From Phytohabitans rumicis (GTDB lineage: Bacteria; Actinomycetota; Actinomycetes; Mycobacteriales; Micromonosporaceae), in assembly GCF_011764445.1 (NCBI RefSeq), contig NZ_BLPG01000001.1:8485316-8549315 (forward strand): DNA of 64,000 nt, in the 5' to 3' direction. The notes beneath the pieces were generated by a model, which did not search any database, was not told the origin of the DNA, and saw nothing but the letters and a program-made list of their open reading frames with translations. This document shows, one piece after another, positions 25,112-32,769 of the stretch. The first letter of the stretch is position 1; each line of letters begins with the position of its first letter. A program made the translations under genes and the position numbers.

Positions 25112-25372
25112 CTACAGGGCGGCGACGTAGGACTGCGCCTGCTCCACCGCGGCCTGCGTGGCGGCGAGACACTCCTCCAGCTCGAGCGTGGCCTGCGAGA
25201 GCGAGGCGTGCGCGGTGCTGACCGCCTCGTGACCGCTGCCGTCCAGCGCCATCGCCAGGCTCTGCTGGGCCTCGGTGATCTTTTCGCTGGCCGCGTGTAC
25301 GGCGGCTTGGCCCTCGCTCACCTGCTGGATCGCGGCATCGATGGCCGACTTCACCTCGGCGACGCTCGCCAC
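25112..25372 (-). CDS. Small all-helical protein (WXG100-sized, no WXG)
   Basis: An 86-residue protein, first gene of the operon. The GTG at 25372 has AGGAGG about 8 bases upstream. It is predicted as two long helices (about 3-40 and 48-84) joined by a turn ALDGSGHEA, the hairpin layout of WXG100 proteins, but there is no Trp and no W-x-G. A C-terminal YVAAL is present, not the YxxxD/E secretion signal. Co-occurrence with an EccC-like ATPase makes it a candidate substrate or structural partner. This is inference from size, composition and context. Confidence 0.7.
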   Translation of the reverse strand: MASVAEVKSAIDAAIQQVSEGQAAVHAASEKITEAQQSLAMALDGSGHEAVSTAHASLSQATLELEECLAATQAAVEQAQSYVAAL

Positions 25373-25481
25373 GGGGGACCTCCTGGGGGGTAGAGGAGGA
25401 ATTGATACCACGGTAGTCGGATCAGCCTTGCTGCGACCCCCTGCCCGTTGTTGCCCACTGTGAATCTAGAACTACTCAGTG

Positions 25482-25832
25482 CTAGTAGTTTACGGTGCGC
25501 GGGCCGCGTACGCCCGCGCCCAGATCGGTGACCCGCTCCCGCAGGCCCCGGTCGGCGGTGACCACGACGACCCGCCTGTCGCCGGCCGCGGCGCGGACCA
25601 GGTCCACGATGGTGTCGTCGCCGGAGCCCGGGGCCTCGACCACCCGCACCCCGTCGACGCTCTCCACGCCGCGCGCCTTTCCCTCGACGACCAGCACCAC
25701 CTCGGCCGCCTCCGCCTCGGCGAGCCCGCGCAACCGGTCCCGCAGGCGCGTGGCGGCTCCCGCCCGATCCCGCCACCACCCGTCCGGCCGCGACCCCACC
25801 ACATTGGCCCCATCCACAATCACCAGATCCAC
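25482..25832 (-). CDS. PIN/NYN-like small putative ribonuclease
   Basis: A 116-residue protein. It opens with VIVDGANVVGSRPDGWWRDR and continues with GSGDDTIVDL and VVVVTADRGLRERV. This Asp-x-x-N, D-D, T-A-D-x-x-L series is the acidic active-site pattern of NYN/PIN-type Mg-dependent nucleases. Homologues are sometimes labelled NTP pyrophosphohydrolase, but these motifs fit a nuclease better. It is separated from the FtsK-like operon by 109 bp and has its own upstream region with repeat copy C. Confidence 0.65.
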   Translation of the reverse strand: MDLVIVDGANVVGSRPDGWWRDRAGAATRLRDRLRGLAEAEAAEVVLVVEGKARGVESVDGVRVVEAPGSGDDTIVDLVRAAAGDRRVVVVTADRGLRERVTDLGAGVRGPRTVNY

Positions 25833-25867
25833 CCCCTTACTCTGCCCCCTCCGCCGCCCGTCTTTTT

Positions 25868-25951
25868 GCGTCGATCAAGGGCAAACGGTCGTGCTTTGAT
25901 CTCCAAACCACGACCGTTCGCCCTTGATCGACGCGAAAGTCCTTGATCGCG
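25868..25951. repeat. Nested palindromic intergenic repeat, copy C (core inverted)
   Basis: Contains TCGATCAAGGGCAAACGGTC on the left and CGACCGTTCGCCCTTGATCG on the right. The central loop reads TTTGATCTCCAAA, the complement of the GGAGATC loop in the other copies, so the core is flipped. The left outer arm is missing or diverged. Confidence 0.85.
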
Positions 25952-26022
25952 CTCCGACGTTTCCGGCATCACGGGTACAAGATCCGGCCGCACCTCGCCC
26001 AGGGCGAACCCGGTCGGTAGCC

Positions 26023-26039
26023 AGTAGGGCGCCCCTGTT
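26023..26039. repeat. Left arm of palindrome P1, the target of the outer mobile element
   Basis: AGTAGGGCGCCCCTGTT; its exact complement is at 28155-28171. With the inserted DNA removed, the two arms form one hairpin about 80 bp long whose interior carries GGGGCGCCC, the duplicated target. Confidence 0.8.
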
Positions 26040-26148
26040 GGGTGTTCCGCCGTGAGTGGGGCGCCCTCAAGGCCGGGTAGTTAAGGATTCCTGGGCGCGT
26101 CAAGCCGCGCGGCTGATCGCTTGCCCAGCGTTGGAGCCGACGCCAGCT

Positions 26149-26214
26149 TGCGGTGATCATGAAGTTAGCGGCAGGGAGAAGGCTCTCCCGGGCGTCAACT
26201 TCATGATCACCGCA
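26149..26214. repeat. Palindrome P3
   Basis: TGCGGTGATCATGAAGTT (26149-26166) and its exact complement (26197-26214) around a 30-nt loop. It lies inside the 534-bp element. Confidence 0.85.
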
Positions 26215-26298
26215 GGAGTCGGGTCACCGTCCGGGTGATCGGGGACGGCGCGGTCACCTGACCCTGATGGCACCCCCTGTCATGCGACGACGAGGCGG

Positions 26299-26348
26299 GT
26301 AGATCTAGACGAGTTATGGCTGACATCGAGCCCTAACTCGTCTAGATC
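26299..26348. repeat. Palindrome P2, interrupted by the IS
   Basis: Left arm GTAGATCTAGACGAGTTA (26299-26316). The right arm starts at 26334 and is cut after 26348 by the IS; its last three bases TAC are at 27874-27876. The restored right arm is the exact complement of the left. The loop is 17 nt. Confidence 0.85.
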
Positions 26349-27863
26349 CAATGCCGCTCAGTTAAGGCGTGGTGTGGCGTCGTCAAGGGCTCTGGGGCAC
26401 GAGGATGTCGATGCTGATCGTGGCCTGGTAGGTCTTCCGGTCGATGTTGGGGCCTTTGGCGTTGTACTTGGAGATCGCTCGTTTGACGATCCGCGGGGCG
26501 CGCCTGGTCCGACGCTCGGGCATGAGGTTGGCTAGGACTCGCCGGCCGATCGCGCCGACCAGGTCGATCACCGCGCCGGTGATGGCGTTCGCCGCCTGCA
26601 CGACCAGGTCACGCGCCGCGCTCAAGGCGGTAGTGAAGCAGGCCCGGTCGGGGTCAAGGTCGGGCTGGGTGTCGGTGGCGTCGGCCATGGCCAGGCGGAT
26701 GGCCTGGTAGGTCACCAGCAGGGCGTAGACCTCCTGGCGGACCCCGGCCGGGGTCCTGGCTCGTAGTACCCGCCCGCCCAGGATCGTCGATTTCAGTTCC
26801 AGGAACGCTGTTTCGACCTCCCACCGTTCGTGGTAGAGCCGGACCAGGTCGAACGCCGGATAGTGGTGGTGCTCAATCAGCGTGGTGACGAGGCGGTACA
26901 TGGTCGTGGCACGCCCGGCCGTGGTCTGCACGTGGATTTGACACTCCACCACGCGGACCCGCAGTTGGCCGATCACCGATAGGTATGAGCCGTCCGGCAG
27001 CCGCTGTATCACCGGCAGTTTCCGGTTGTCCTTGACCCGCACCACCAGGTATGCCCTGGCCTGCGCGATCGCCTCGATCAGGTCCGCCGCCCCAAAGGCC
27101 CGGTCCAACAGCACGACCATCGACGGACGCAGGCTGGCCACCAACCGTTTGGCGTAGGGCATCTCCCCACCCCGGTGGGCCCGAAGATCGCGTCGATGAC
27201 GGTCCGGGTTCCGCAGCACACCAACACCAGCAGCCGCAGCTTCGGATAGCCCGACCCGCCATGGTTGCAGCGATGCGGGGTGTACTCGGCCAGATTCGCC
27301 GCGCTGGCCGGGACAGCCGCGCTGGTCCCGTCTATAGCGCAGACCAGCAGCCCTCGCCACCACCGCCCACGGGTACGCGGCGCCGGACCCGGTCCCCGCA
27401 CCAGGTCGAACAAGGCCCGCAAAGGAGCCGGTCCCATGCGTTGGCGGGCCTGGGCCAGCACACCCGAGGTCGGGTTCGCCACCGGCACACCGTCCAGGGC
27501 CGCTACCAGCTTGTCCCAGACCTGCCGGTAGCCCACCTCGGCGAACAACGCGCCGGCTAACAGCAGGTAGACCACAACCCGGGCTGGTACCTCACGCACA
27601 CGGGACTTACCCAGACCGGCCTCCGCCAACGCGGCATCGACCATCTCGAACGGCACATGCTGCGTCAACTCCCCAACGTGCCCTGGGGCGAACACACCCG
27701 CAGCGACCTTGATCATCCGGCGGGTGACAAAATACGTGGACAGCGAGGCTCCCTACAGATCATGACCGTCTTGTGAGGACAGCCATGTCTACCGGAGCCT
27801 CGCTGCCCGTCTACCCCGGCCCCATCAACAACGCCCGGCCAGACCCTTAACTGAGCGGCATTG
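26349..27863. mobile_element. IS4-family insertion sequence, 1,515 bp, with 10-bp target duplication
   Basis: The terminal inverted repeats CAATGCCGCTCAGTTAAGG (26349-26367) and exact complement (27845-27863) are 19 bp and perfect. The flanking direct repeat CGTCTAGATC is identical at 26339-26348 and 27864-27873. The single transposase gene is on the minus strand. The length, duplication size and YREK motif are typical of the IS4 family. Perfect ends and duplication indicate a recent insertion. Confidence 0.93.
26383..27716 (-). pseudogene. IS4-family transposase, one-base frameshift
   Basis: The N-terminal IS4 domain (from MIKVAAGVFAPGHVGELTQH) includes the first catalytic Asp in CAIDGTSAAV. 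The second Asp is in VVLLDRAFGAAD and the catalytic Glu lies in YHERWEVETAFLELK, which fits the IS4 signature Y-x2-R-x3-E-x6-K. The frames switch at about 27175, where FGPTG should continue into GEMPYAKRL. One added base gives a 444-residue protein. Either the copy is inactive or the base was lost in sequencing, as elsewhere in this window. Confidence 0.88.
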
Positions 27864-28154
27864 CGTCTAGATCTACTGCCAGCTTCGACTTGGCCAGGGG
27901 TGGGCCGGGCCCGCACCCGGATGTATCCGACACAACCGGCCGCTGGATCTGGGTCCGCCGACCGGGCCGGTGATGTGTTCGACGGCGGGGCCGACCTACG
28001 CCGCGACTGTGGCGAACAGTTGCCCCTGGGCGGGCAATTTCTCGACACAGTCGCCAAAGTCGAGGGCGATGGCCGCGTCACATCAGCGCTCGACATGGAC
28101 CTGATTCCCTTAACTACCCGGCCTTGGGGGCGCCCCCATACCCGCTATGTCGTG

Positions 28155-28171
28155 AACAGGGGCGCCCTACT
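28155..28171. repeat. Right arm of palindrome P1
   Basis: AACAGGGGCGCCCTACT, the exact complement of 26023-26039. The space from here to 28279 holds only the 3' flank of the protease gene. Confidence 0.8.
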
Positions 28172-28279
28172 CACGAGCGCGGCCGCTCAGCGAGTGCTGT
28201 TCCAGTCATGCGGCGCGAGCCGTGACGGGCGCGGCCTCGATCGGCGCGCGCCCGCCTCGGTGACTTGGGGAAAGCGGGG

Positions 28280-29749
28280 TTACGGGTTGCTGAAGCCGAG
28301 CGTGTAGCTGCCCGAGCCGCTGTAGGAGTAGACCCGGTACCGGTAGTACCCGGCCGTGCCGCTGTACGTGATGGTCTCGTCCGGGTTGGCGCTGGTGCCG
28401 CTGGCAACCGCCGCCCAGGCGCTGCCGTTCCACTTCTGCAGGTACAGGTCGAAGTCCACACCGGACGGTCCGTCGAGGCAGGCGCTGTGCGTACCGGAGA
28501 CCGTGGACTGGTAGTAGCTGCCGTCCGGCTGGTACGCGCTGACGCCGGTGCCGGACAGCGAGCCGGTGCGGGTGAACTCGTACCCGGAGCAGCCGCTGCC
28601 GCCGCCCCCGCCGCCACCGCTGGTGGTGAGCGTGAGCCCGTACGCGGAGAGGATCTCGTTGACCGGCTGGAAGTACGTGGTGCCGCCGGACGTGCAGTCG
28701 CCGGAGCCGCCGGAGGTCACGCCCTGGGCCTGCTGGCCGGACAGCCAGGAGCCGCCGGAGTCGCCGGGCTCGGCGCACACGTTCGTACGCGTGAGGCCGC
28801 TGACGCTGCCCTCGGCGTAGTTGACGGTCTGGTTCTTCGCCGAGACCGTGCCGCAGTGCCAGCCGGTGGTGGAGCCGGAACGGCAGATCGACGCGCCGAC
28901 GGCCGCCTCGGTGGAGCCGGCCACCGTCACCGTGCCGCCGCTGTAGTTGTCGACGGTCGGCGTGGGCGTCCAGTTGGAGTTGACCTGCACCCAGGAGTAG
29001 TCGTTGCCGGGGAACGACGAGGCCCGGAACGTTCCCTGGGAGACCTGGTTGTAGCCGGTGGTGGTGTCGCCGGTGCTGCCGCAGTGGCCGGCGGTCACGA
29101 ACCCGCCGGTGACGGAGAAGCCGACCGAGCACCGGCCGCCGCCGATGTAGTACGCGTCGCCGCCGACCACGTCGTACAAGGGCTTGGGCGTCTCGTTCGA
29201 GGCGACGACCCGGACGGCGCCCGACTTCGCCAGCGCCGCGAACGCCGTCGCGGCCGACGCGTTGCCGCGGGCGAGGACGACGACGCTGTTGGTGACGACG
29301 TCGACGTACCAGCCGGGGACCGACGCGGCCGGCGCCTTGGCGGCGTTGCGGTCGAGGACGGCCTTGAGCTGGTCGAGTTGGGCGGCGCTGCGGGCGACGA
29401 CCTTCGGGGTGGCCCCGGCCGCCCGGACCCGGGCCGCCTGGCCGGCGTCGGTGACCCCGACGACGAGCGTGCTGGCGCCGTCGGTGAGCCAGCCGCCGGC
29501 GTACGCGGCGCCCAGGTCCTTGCGCAGTTGGGCGTCGGCCCGGCCGGCGACGTCTTCGCGGGCCAGCCGGGCGCGGGCCTCGGTCGCCGTCAGGCCGAGG
29601 TCGCGGGCGAGCGCGCTCAGCATCGCCGGGGAGGCCGCGTCGGCGGTCGCCGGTGCCGTGCCGGGGTCGGGCGCGGCGCCGGCCGGCGCGGCCAGGACGC
29701 CGACGGGCAGCAGGATTCCGGCCGCAAGCGCGGCCAGTCTTCCCTTCAT
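28280..29749 (-). CDS. Secreted S1 family serine protease (streptogrisin C-like) with C-terminal PPC-type domain
   Basis: A 489-residue preproenzyme with a signal peptide (LAALAAGILLPVGVLAAPAGA) and an α-lytic-type propeptide of about 160 residues. The protease domain has the triad His in TAGHCG (about 220), Asp in NDYSWVQV (about 248) and Ser in GDSGGSW (about 328). Cys pairs suggest disulfides. After a Gly-rich linker, the last ~95 residues form a β-sandwich like bacterial pre-peptidase C-terminal domains (VDFDLYLQKWNGSAWAAV). The start ATG is preceded by GAAGGAGA. It degrades extracellular protein. Confidence 0.93.
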   Translation of the reverse strand: MKGRLAALAAGILLPVGVLAAPAGAAPDPGTAPATADAASPAMLSALARDLGLTATEARARLAREDVAGRADAQLRKDLGAAYAGGWLTDGASTLVVGVTDAGQAARVRAAGATPKVVARSAAQLDQLKAVLDRNAAKAPAASVPGWYVDVVTNSVVVLARGNASAATAFAALAKSGAVRVVASNETPKPLYDVVGGDAYYIGGGRCSVGFSVTGGFVTAGHCGSTGDTTTGYNQVSQGTFRASSFPGNDYSWVQVNSNWTPTPTVDNYSGGTVTVAGSTEAAVGASICRSGSTTGWHCGTVSAKNQTVNYAEGSVSGLTRTNVCAEPGDSGGSWLSGQQAQGVTSGGSGDCTSGGTTYFQPVNEILSAYGLTLTTSGGGGGGGSGCSGYEFTRTGSLSGTGVSAYQPDGSYYQSTVSGTHSACLDGPSGVDFDLYLQKWNGSAWAAVASGTSANPDETITYSGTAGYYRYRVYSYSGSGSYTLGFSNP

Positions 29750-29822
29750 AGGGTGCTCTCCTTCGGGGGTTTGAGGAGCGTACGGCGCACCCTAACGGCC
29801 GTTTAATTGACCATGGCAGATA

Positions 29823-30794
29823 TCAGCTAGGTAATAGCGCCTGAGCACCGAACGGGGGATTGTCGCGCAGCCAGCGGTAGTAGAGGGGGTTGCGGCCGAC
29901 CATGTCCTCGTATGCGGCGACCGCGTGGCCGAGCACCTCGTCGGCGAACTTGGCGGCGAGCGCGTCGGGATGCCAGCCGAGCAGCAGCCGCCAGCGCAGC
30001 GGCGCGCCGGCGAGCGGCCGGGTGACCAGCCCGCTGGCCGGCCGGAACGTGGCCTGGCACAGTGCCACCGCCTCGCCCGACTCGACCATGTCGATGCAGC
30101 CGCGGATGTCGGTCTCGTACACCTTGCGGGGGGTGAAGCCGGAGCGGGCGCACGCGGCCGCGAAGCAGTCGCCGAAGCACCCGTCGCCGGGCGCGGCCAC
30201 CCACTGGGCCTCGGCCAGGTCGGCCAGCTTGACCTCGTCGTTGCGGGCCAGCGGATGGGCCACGGGCAGCATGACGAAGACCGCGTCGACGGAGACCACC
30301 CGCCACGCCAGGCCGTGCGCCGCCGACGGCGCCGCGTCCCCACACACCCCCACGAGTACGTAGTCCAGCCGGCCGCCGAGCACCATCTGGGCCAGCTCGT
30401 CGGCGTACCAGGAGGCGTAGGTGCTGATCTGGGCCTCGGGTTGGGCGATGGCGAGGCGATGTACGAGGCCGCCCACGATCGGGCTGTTGGCACCTCCCAC
30501 CCGGTAGCGGCTCATCACGTCGCCGGTGCCGGCCAGCCGGGCCGCCTCGTCCTGCAGGCCCTTCATCGCCGGCAGCAGTACGCGCGCGCGGGCCAGCACC
30601 AGCTCGCCGAGGGCGGTGGGTCGGGCACCGCGCCGGTCCCGTTCGAAGAGCGGTCCGCCGAGGGTCCTTTCGATGCGCTGGAGCTGAGCAGTGAGCGCCG
30701 GTTGTGCCAGCCCCAGTTGCGAAGCAGCCTTGGTCACGCTGCCCGTCTCCGCGATCGCGACCACCACTTTGAGGTGTCGCAGCTCCAGGTTCAT
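29823..30794 (-). CDS. LysR family transcriptional regulator
   Basis: A 323-residue protein. The N-terminal winged HTH is LRHLKVVVAIAETGSVTKAA followed by LGLAQPALTAQLQRIE and LGGPLFERD. The effector domain has the usual two lobes (VGGANSPIVGGL; SGEAVALCQ). The ATG at 30794 begins the standard MNLELRHL. It ends 74 bp from the protease start; both genes read leftward, the protease being downstream, so it could control the protease. The target is unproven. Confidence 0.9.
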   Translation of the reverse strand: MNLELRHLKVVVAIAETGSVTKAASQLGLAQPALTAQLQRIERTLGGPLFERDRRGARPTALGELVLARARVLLPAMKGLQDEAARLAGTGDVMSRYRVGGANSPIVGGLVHRLAIAQPEAQISTYASWYADELAQMVLGGRLDYVLVGVCGDAAPSAAHGLAWRVVSVDAVFVMLPVAHPLARNDEVKLADLAEAQWVAAPGDGCFGDCFAAACARSGFTPRKVYETDIRGCIDMVESGEAVALCQATFRPASGLVTRPLAGAPLRWRLLLGWHPDALAAKFADEVLGHAVAAYEDMVGRNPLYYRWLRDNPPFGAQALLPS

Positions 30795-30895
30795 AGCGTG
30801 ACGGTAGGACCAACGTGGGATCGCGGGAAGACCTTCGGCTTGTGAAAGGTCCCCCAAACGCCAGGTTGCCGGTAACCGAAAGGTTAACGGCTTGA

Positions 30896-31489
30896 TCAAA
30901 AGAGCCGATTGGCGTACCGGCGAGTAAGCATTTTGGCAGACGTCGGACGTCCGGTGACCGCGTCCCGGAGCCGGTCGAGGGTGCCGAGCGCGGGATCGAC
31001 GACCTTGTTCCAGGGCGGCGTCGCGGGCGCTCCCGGGTGCGGCCGGGTCGGGGCGGCCTCCTCCGCGACCTCGACGCGGCTGCCCAGCCGTACCAGATCC
31101 TCCACAGTGACCGCCCCGGCCAGCCGGTCCAGCAGGGCGGCCGTCGCGTCCACGTGCCGGCGCAGCGCGCCCGCGACGTCTGCACGGTCGCGCAGGCTTA
31201 TCAAAATCTCGTGGCCCGCCGCGACCTCGCGGGCGGCCAGCGCGGCGCCGTCCGGTAGCGCGGCGCGGACGGCGGGATAGAGGTACTGCCGCTCGGCGCA
31301 CAGGTGCCGGGACGCGCTGGCGGCGAGAACGTCGAGGAGGTCACGCCGCCGCCGCGCCGATCCCGCGCCGGCCCCGAGCAGGGCGAGCAGTTCGCGGTGC
31401 TCCTCGGCGAGCACGTCCACGACGCTGCGCCCGCTGAGGGAGCCGGCGACCGGCGGCAGCGGCGGCAGATGGAGCGGCGGCAGGCGCAC
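30896..31489 (-). CDS. Hemerythrin-like (HHE cation-binding) protein
   Basis: A helical protein of about 197 residues with VVDVLAEEHRELLALL, HLCAERQYLYPAVR, HEILISLRD and HVDATAALL, which supply the His/Glu ligands of a diiron four-helix HHE domain. The C-terminus is a basic tail. The GTG at 31489 is a guess; the frame is open further upstream through GC-rich DNA into repeat copy D, where the sequence is not protein-like. Possible roles are oxygen, NO or peroxide sensing. Confidence 0.75.
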   Translation of the reverse strand: MRLPPLHLPPLPPVAGSLSGRSVVDVLAEEHRELLALLGAGAGSARRRRDLLDVLAASASRHLCAERQYLYPAVRAALPDGAALAAREVAAGHEILISLRDRADVAGALRRHVDATAALLDRLAGAVTVEDLVRLGSRVEVAEEAAPTRPHPGAPATPPWNKVVDPALGTLDRLRDAVTGRPTSAKMLTRRYANRLF

Positions 31490-31610
31490 GGCACGCCAGA
31501 TACCCCAGCCGCCCCACGCCAAAACCCCGCCGCTGCCGCCGTCCCGCGCCGCTGGGGCGCCCCGCGCCGCGGGGTGCTCGCCGCCGCTGCCGGCGCCTGC
31601 GCCGGCGGCG

Positions 31611-31714
31611 CGTCGATCAAGGACTTCGGCGTCGATCAAGGGCGAATGGTCGTGGATCGGAGATCAAAGCACGGCCGTTTGCCCTTGATCGACGGGAAAG
31701 TCCTTGATCGACGC
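31611..31714. repeat. Nested palindromic intergenic repeat, copy D
   Basis: A complete 104-bp copy. Flanking GCCGGCGGCG on the left and CGCCGCCGGC on the right lengthen the outer arms by ten base pairs, giving a perfect outer stem of 22 bp. The rest of 31490-31903 is G-rich spacer followed by an AT-richer promoter-like region before the SGNH hydrolase. Confidence 0.9.
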
Positions 31715-31903
31715 GCCGCCGGCAGCGGCGCGGCCCGGGGCGGGGGGCGGCGAGAGGTGGGGTGCGGGACGCGGCGGGGGAGCGGTGGGGTTTGGGGGGT
31801 TTTTCCGCGACACGCCGCTTAACCATTGTCACCGATGTAACTCACAGATTACCGTCTGATCACCCCCTGCAACTCCGCTCTCCCGCGTAACGGAGGCTTA
31901 CCC

Positions 31904-32740
31904 ATGTCACTCCCGCGCCTGGGCGCGGCGCTGGCGCTCACCCTCAGCGTCGCCGCCGTCCTTGCCTTCCCGCAGCCCGCGGCCGCGGCCGAGCCGCTCC
32001 CGGCGGCCATGGCCAGCGTCGGCGACTCGATCACCCGGGGCTTCAACGCCTGCGGGTTCTACGTCGACTGCCCGTCCCGGTCGTTCAGCACCGGCGACAA
32101 CTCCTCGGTCAACAGTCACTACCGGCGGCTCCTGGCGGCCAACCCGGCGATCCAGGGGCGCAACTACAACGACGCGGCGTCCGGGGCGACGGCTGATGAC
32201 CTGCCCGGCCAGATGTCCACCGTGGTCGGCCAGAACGTCGGCTACGTCACCGTGCTCATCGGCGCCAACGACGCCTGCGCGGGCAGCGAGGCCGGCATGA
32301 CGGCGGTCGCGACGTTCCGCGGGCACATCGACACCGCGCTGGCCCGGCTGCGCGCCGGCCTGCCGAACGCCCGGGTCCTCGTGCTGAGCATCCCCGACAT
32401 CAAGCGGCTCTGGGCGGTCGGCAAGGGCAACTTCCTGGCCCGCAGCGCCTGGTCGCTGCTGAGCATCTGCCAGTCCATGCTGGCCAATCCCACTTCGACC
32501 GCCGCCGCCGACGTGGCCCGCCGCGACCGGGTACGGCAGCGGGTGATCGACTACAACGCACAGCTCGCGGCGGCGTGCGCGGCGTACGGGCCGCTCTGCA
32601 AGTACGACGGCGGCGCGGTGTTCGGCTTCCAGTTCACGCTCGCGCACCTGTCAGGCTGGGATTACTTCCACCCGGACACCGACGGGCAGACCGTCCTGGC
32701 GGCCACCAGTTACGCGGCCGGCTTCTCCTGGGTTGCATGA
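31904..32740 (+). CDS. Secreted SGNH/GDSL hydrolase
   Basis: A 278-residue protein with an N-terminal signal peptide ending near AAAA at about residue 29. Block I has the catalytic Ser in SVGDSITRG; block III is IGANDAC with the conserved Asn; block V is DYFHPDTDG with the Asp and His. Several Cys suggest extracellular disulfides. The ATG at 31904 has GGAGG upstream. It is probably an esterase or lipase, perhaps removing acetyl groups from plant polysaccharide, but the substrate is not shown. Confidence 0.9.
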   Translation: MSLPRLGAALALTLSVAAVLAFPQPAAAAEPLPAAMASVGDSITRGFNACGFYVDCPSRSFSTGDNSSVNSHYRRLLAANPAIQGRNYNDAASGATADDLPGQMSTVVGQNVGYVTVLIGANDACAGSEAGMTAVATFRGHIDTALARLRAGLPNARVLVLSIPDIKRLWAVGKGNFLARSAWSLLSICQSMLANPTSTAAADVARRDRVRQRVIDYNAQLAAACAAYGPLCKYDGGAVFGFQFTLAHLSGWDYFHPDTDGQTVLAATSYAAGFSWVA

Positions 32741-32769
32741 TCACCTTCCCGGGCTGGTAAGAAAGGCAG

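Larger units (their letters stand above)
26068..28126. mobile_element. Older IS4-type non-autonomous element interrupted by a second IS
   Basis: The 19-bp perfect terminal inverted repeats CAAGGCCGGGTAGTTAAGG (26068-26086) and complement (28108-28126) match those of the internal IS at 15 of 19 positions. The flanks are GGGGCGCCCT (26058-26067) and GGGGCGCCCC (28127-28136), a 10-bp target duplication with one difference. Without the inserted IS and one copy of its duplication, the element is 534 bp and carries no transposase, so it is MITE-like or a deletion derivative. It contains palindromes P2 and P3. No convincing gene was seen in 26087-26338 or 27877-28107. Confidence 0.75.

Noticed and set aside
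27861-28307. Plus-strand open frame of 148 codons after the IS
   Set aside because: It begins in the IS end, crosses the terminal repeat of the outer element and palindrome P1, and has no recognisable domain. It is more likely element DNA than a gene.
31490-31639. N-terminal extension of the hemerythrin-like protein to an ATG inside repeat copy D
   Set aside because: The extension is repeat-encoded and Gly/Ala/Arg-rich. Domain homology begins well downstream.
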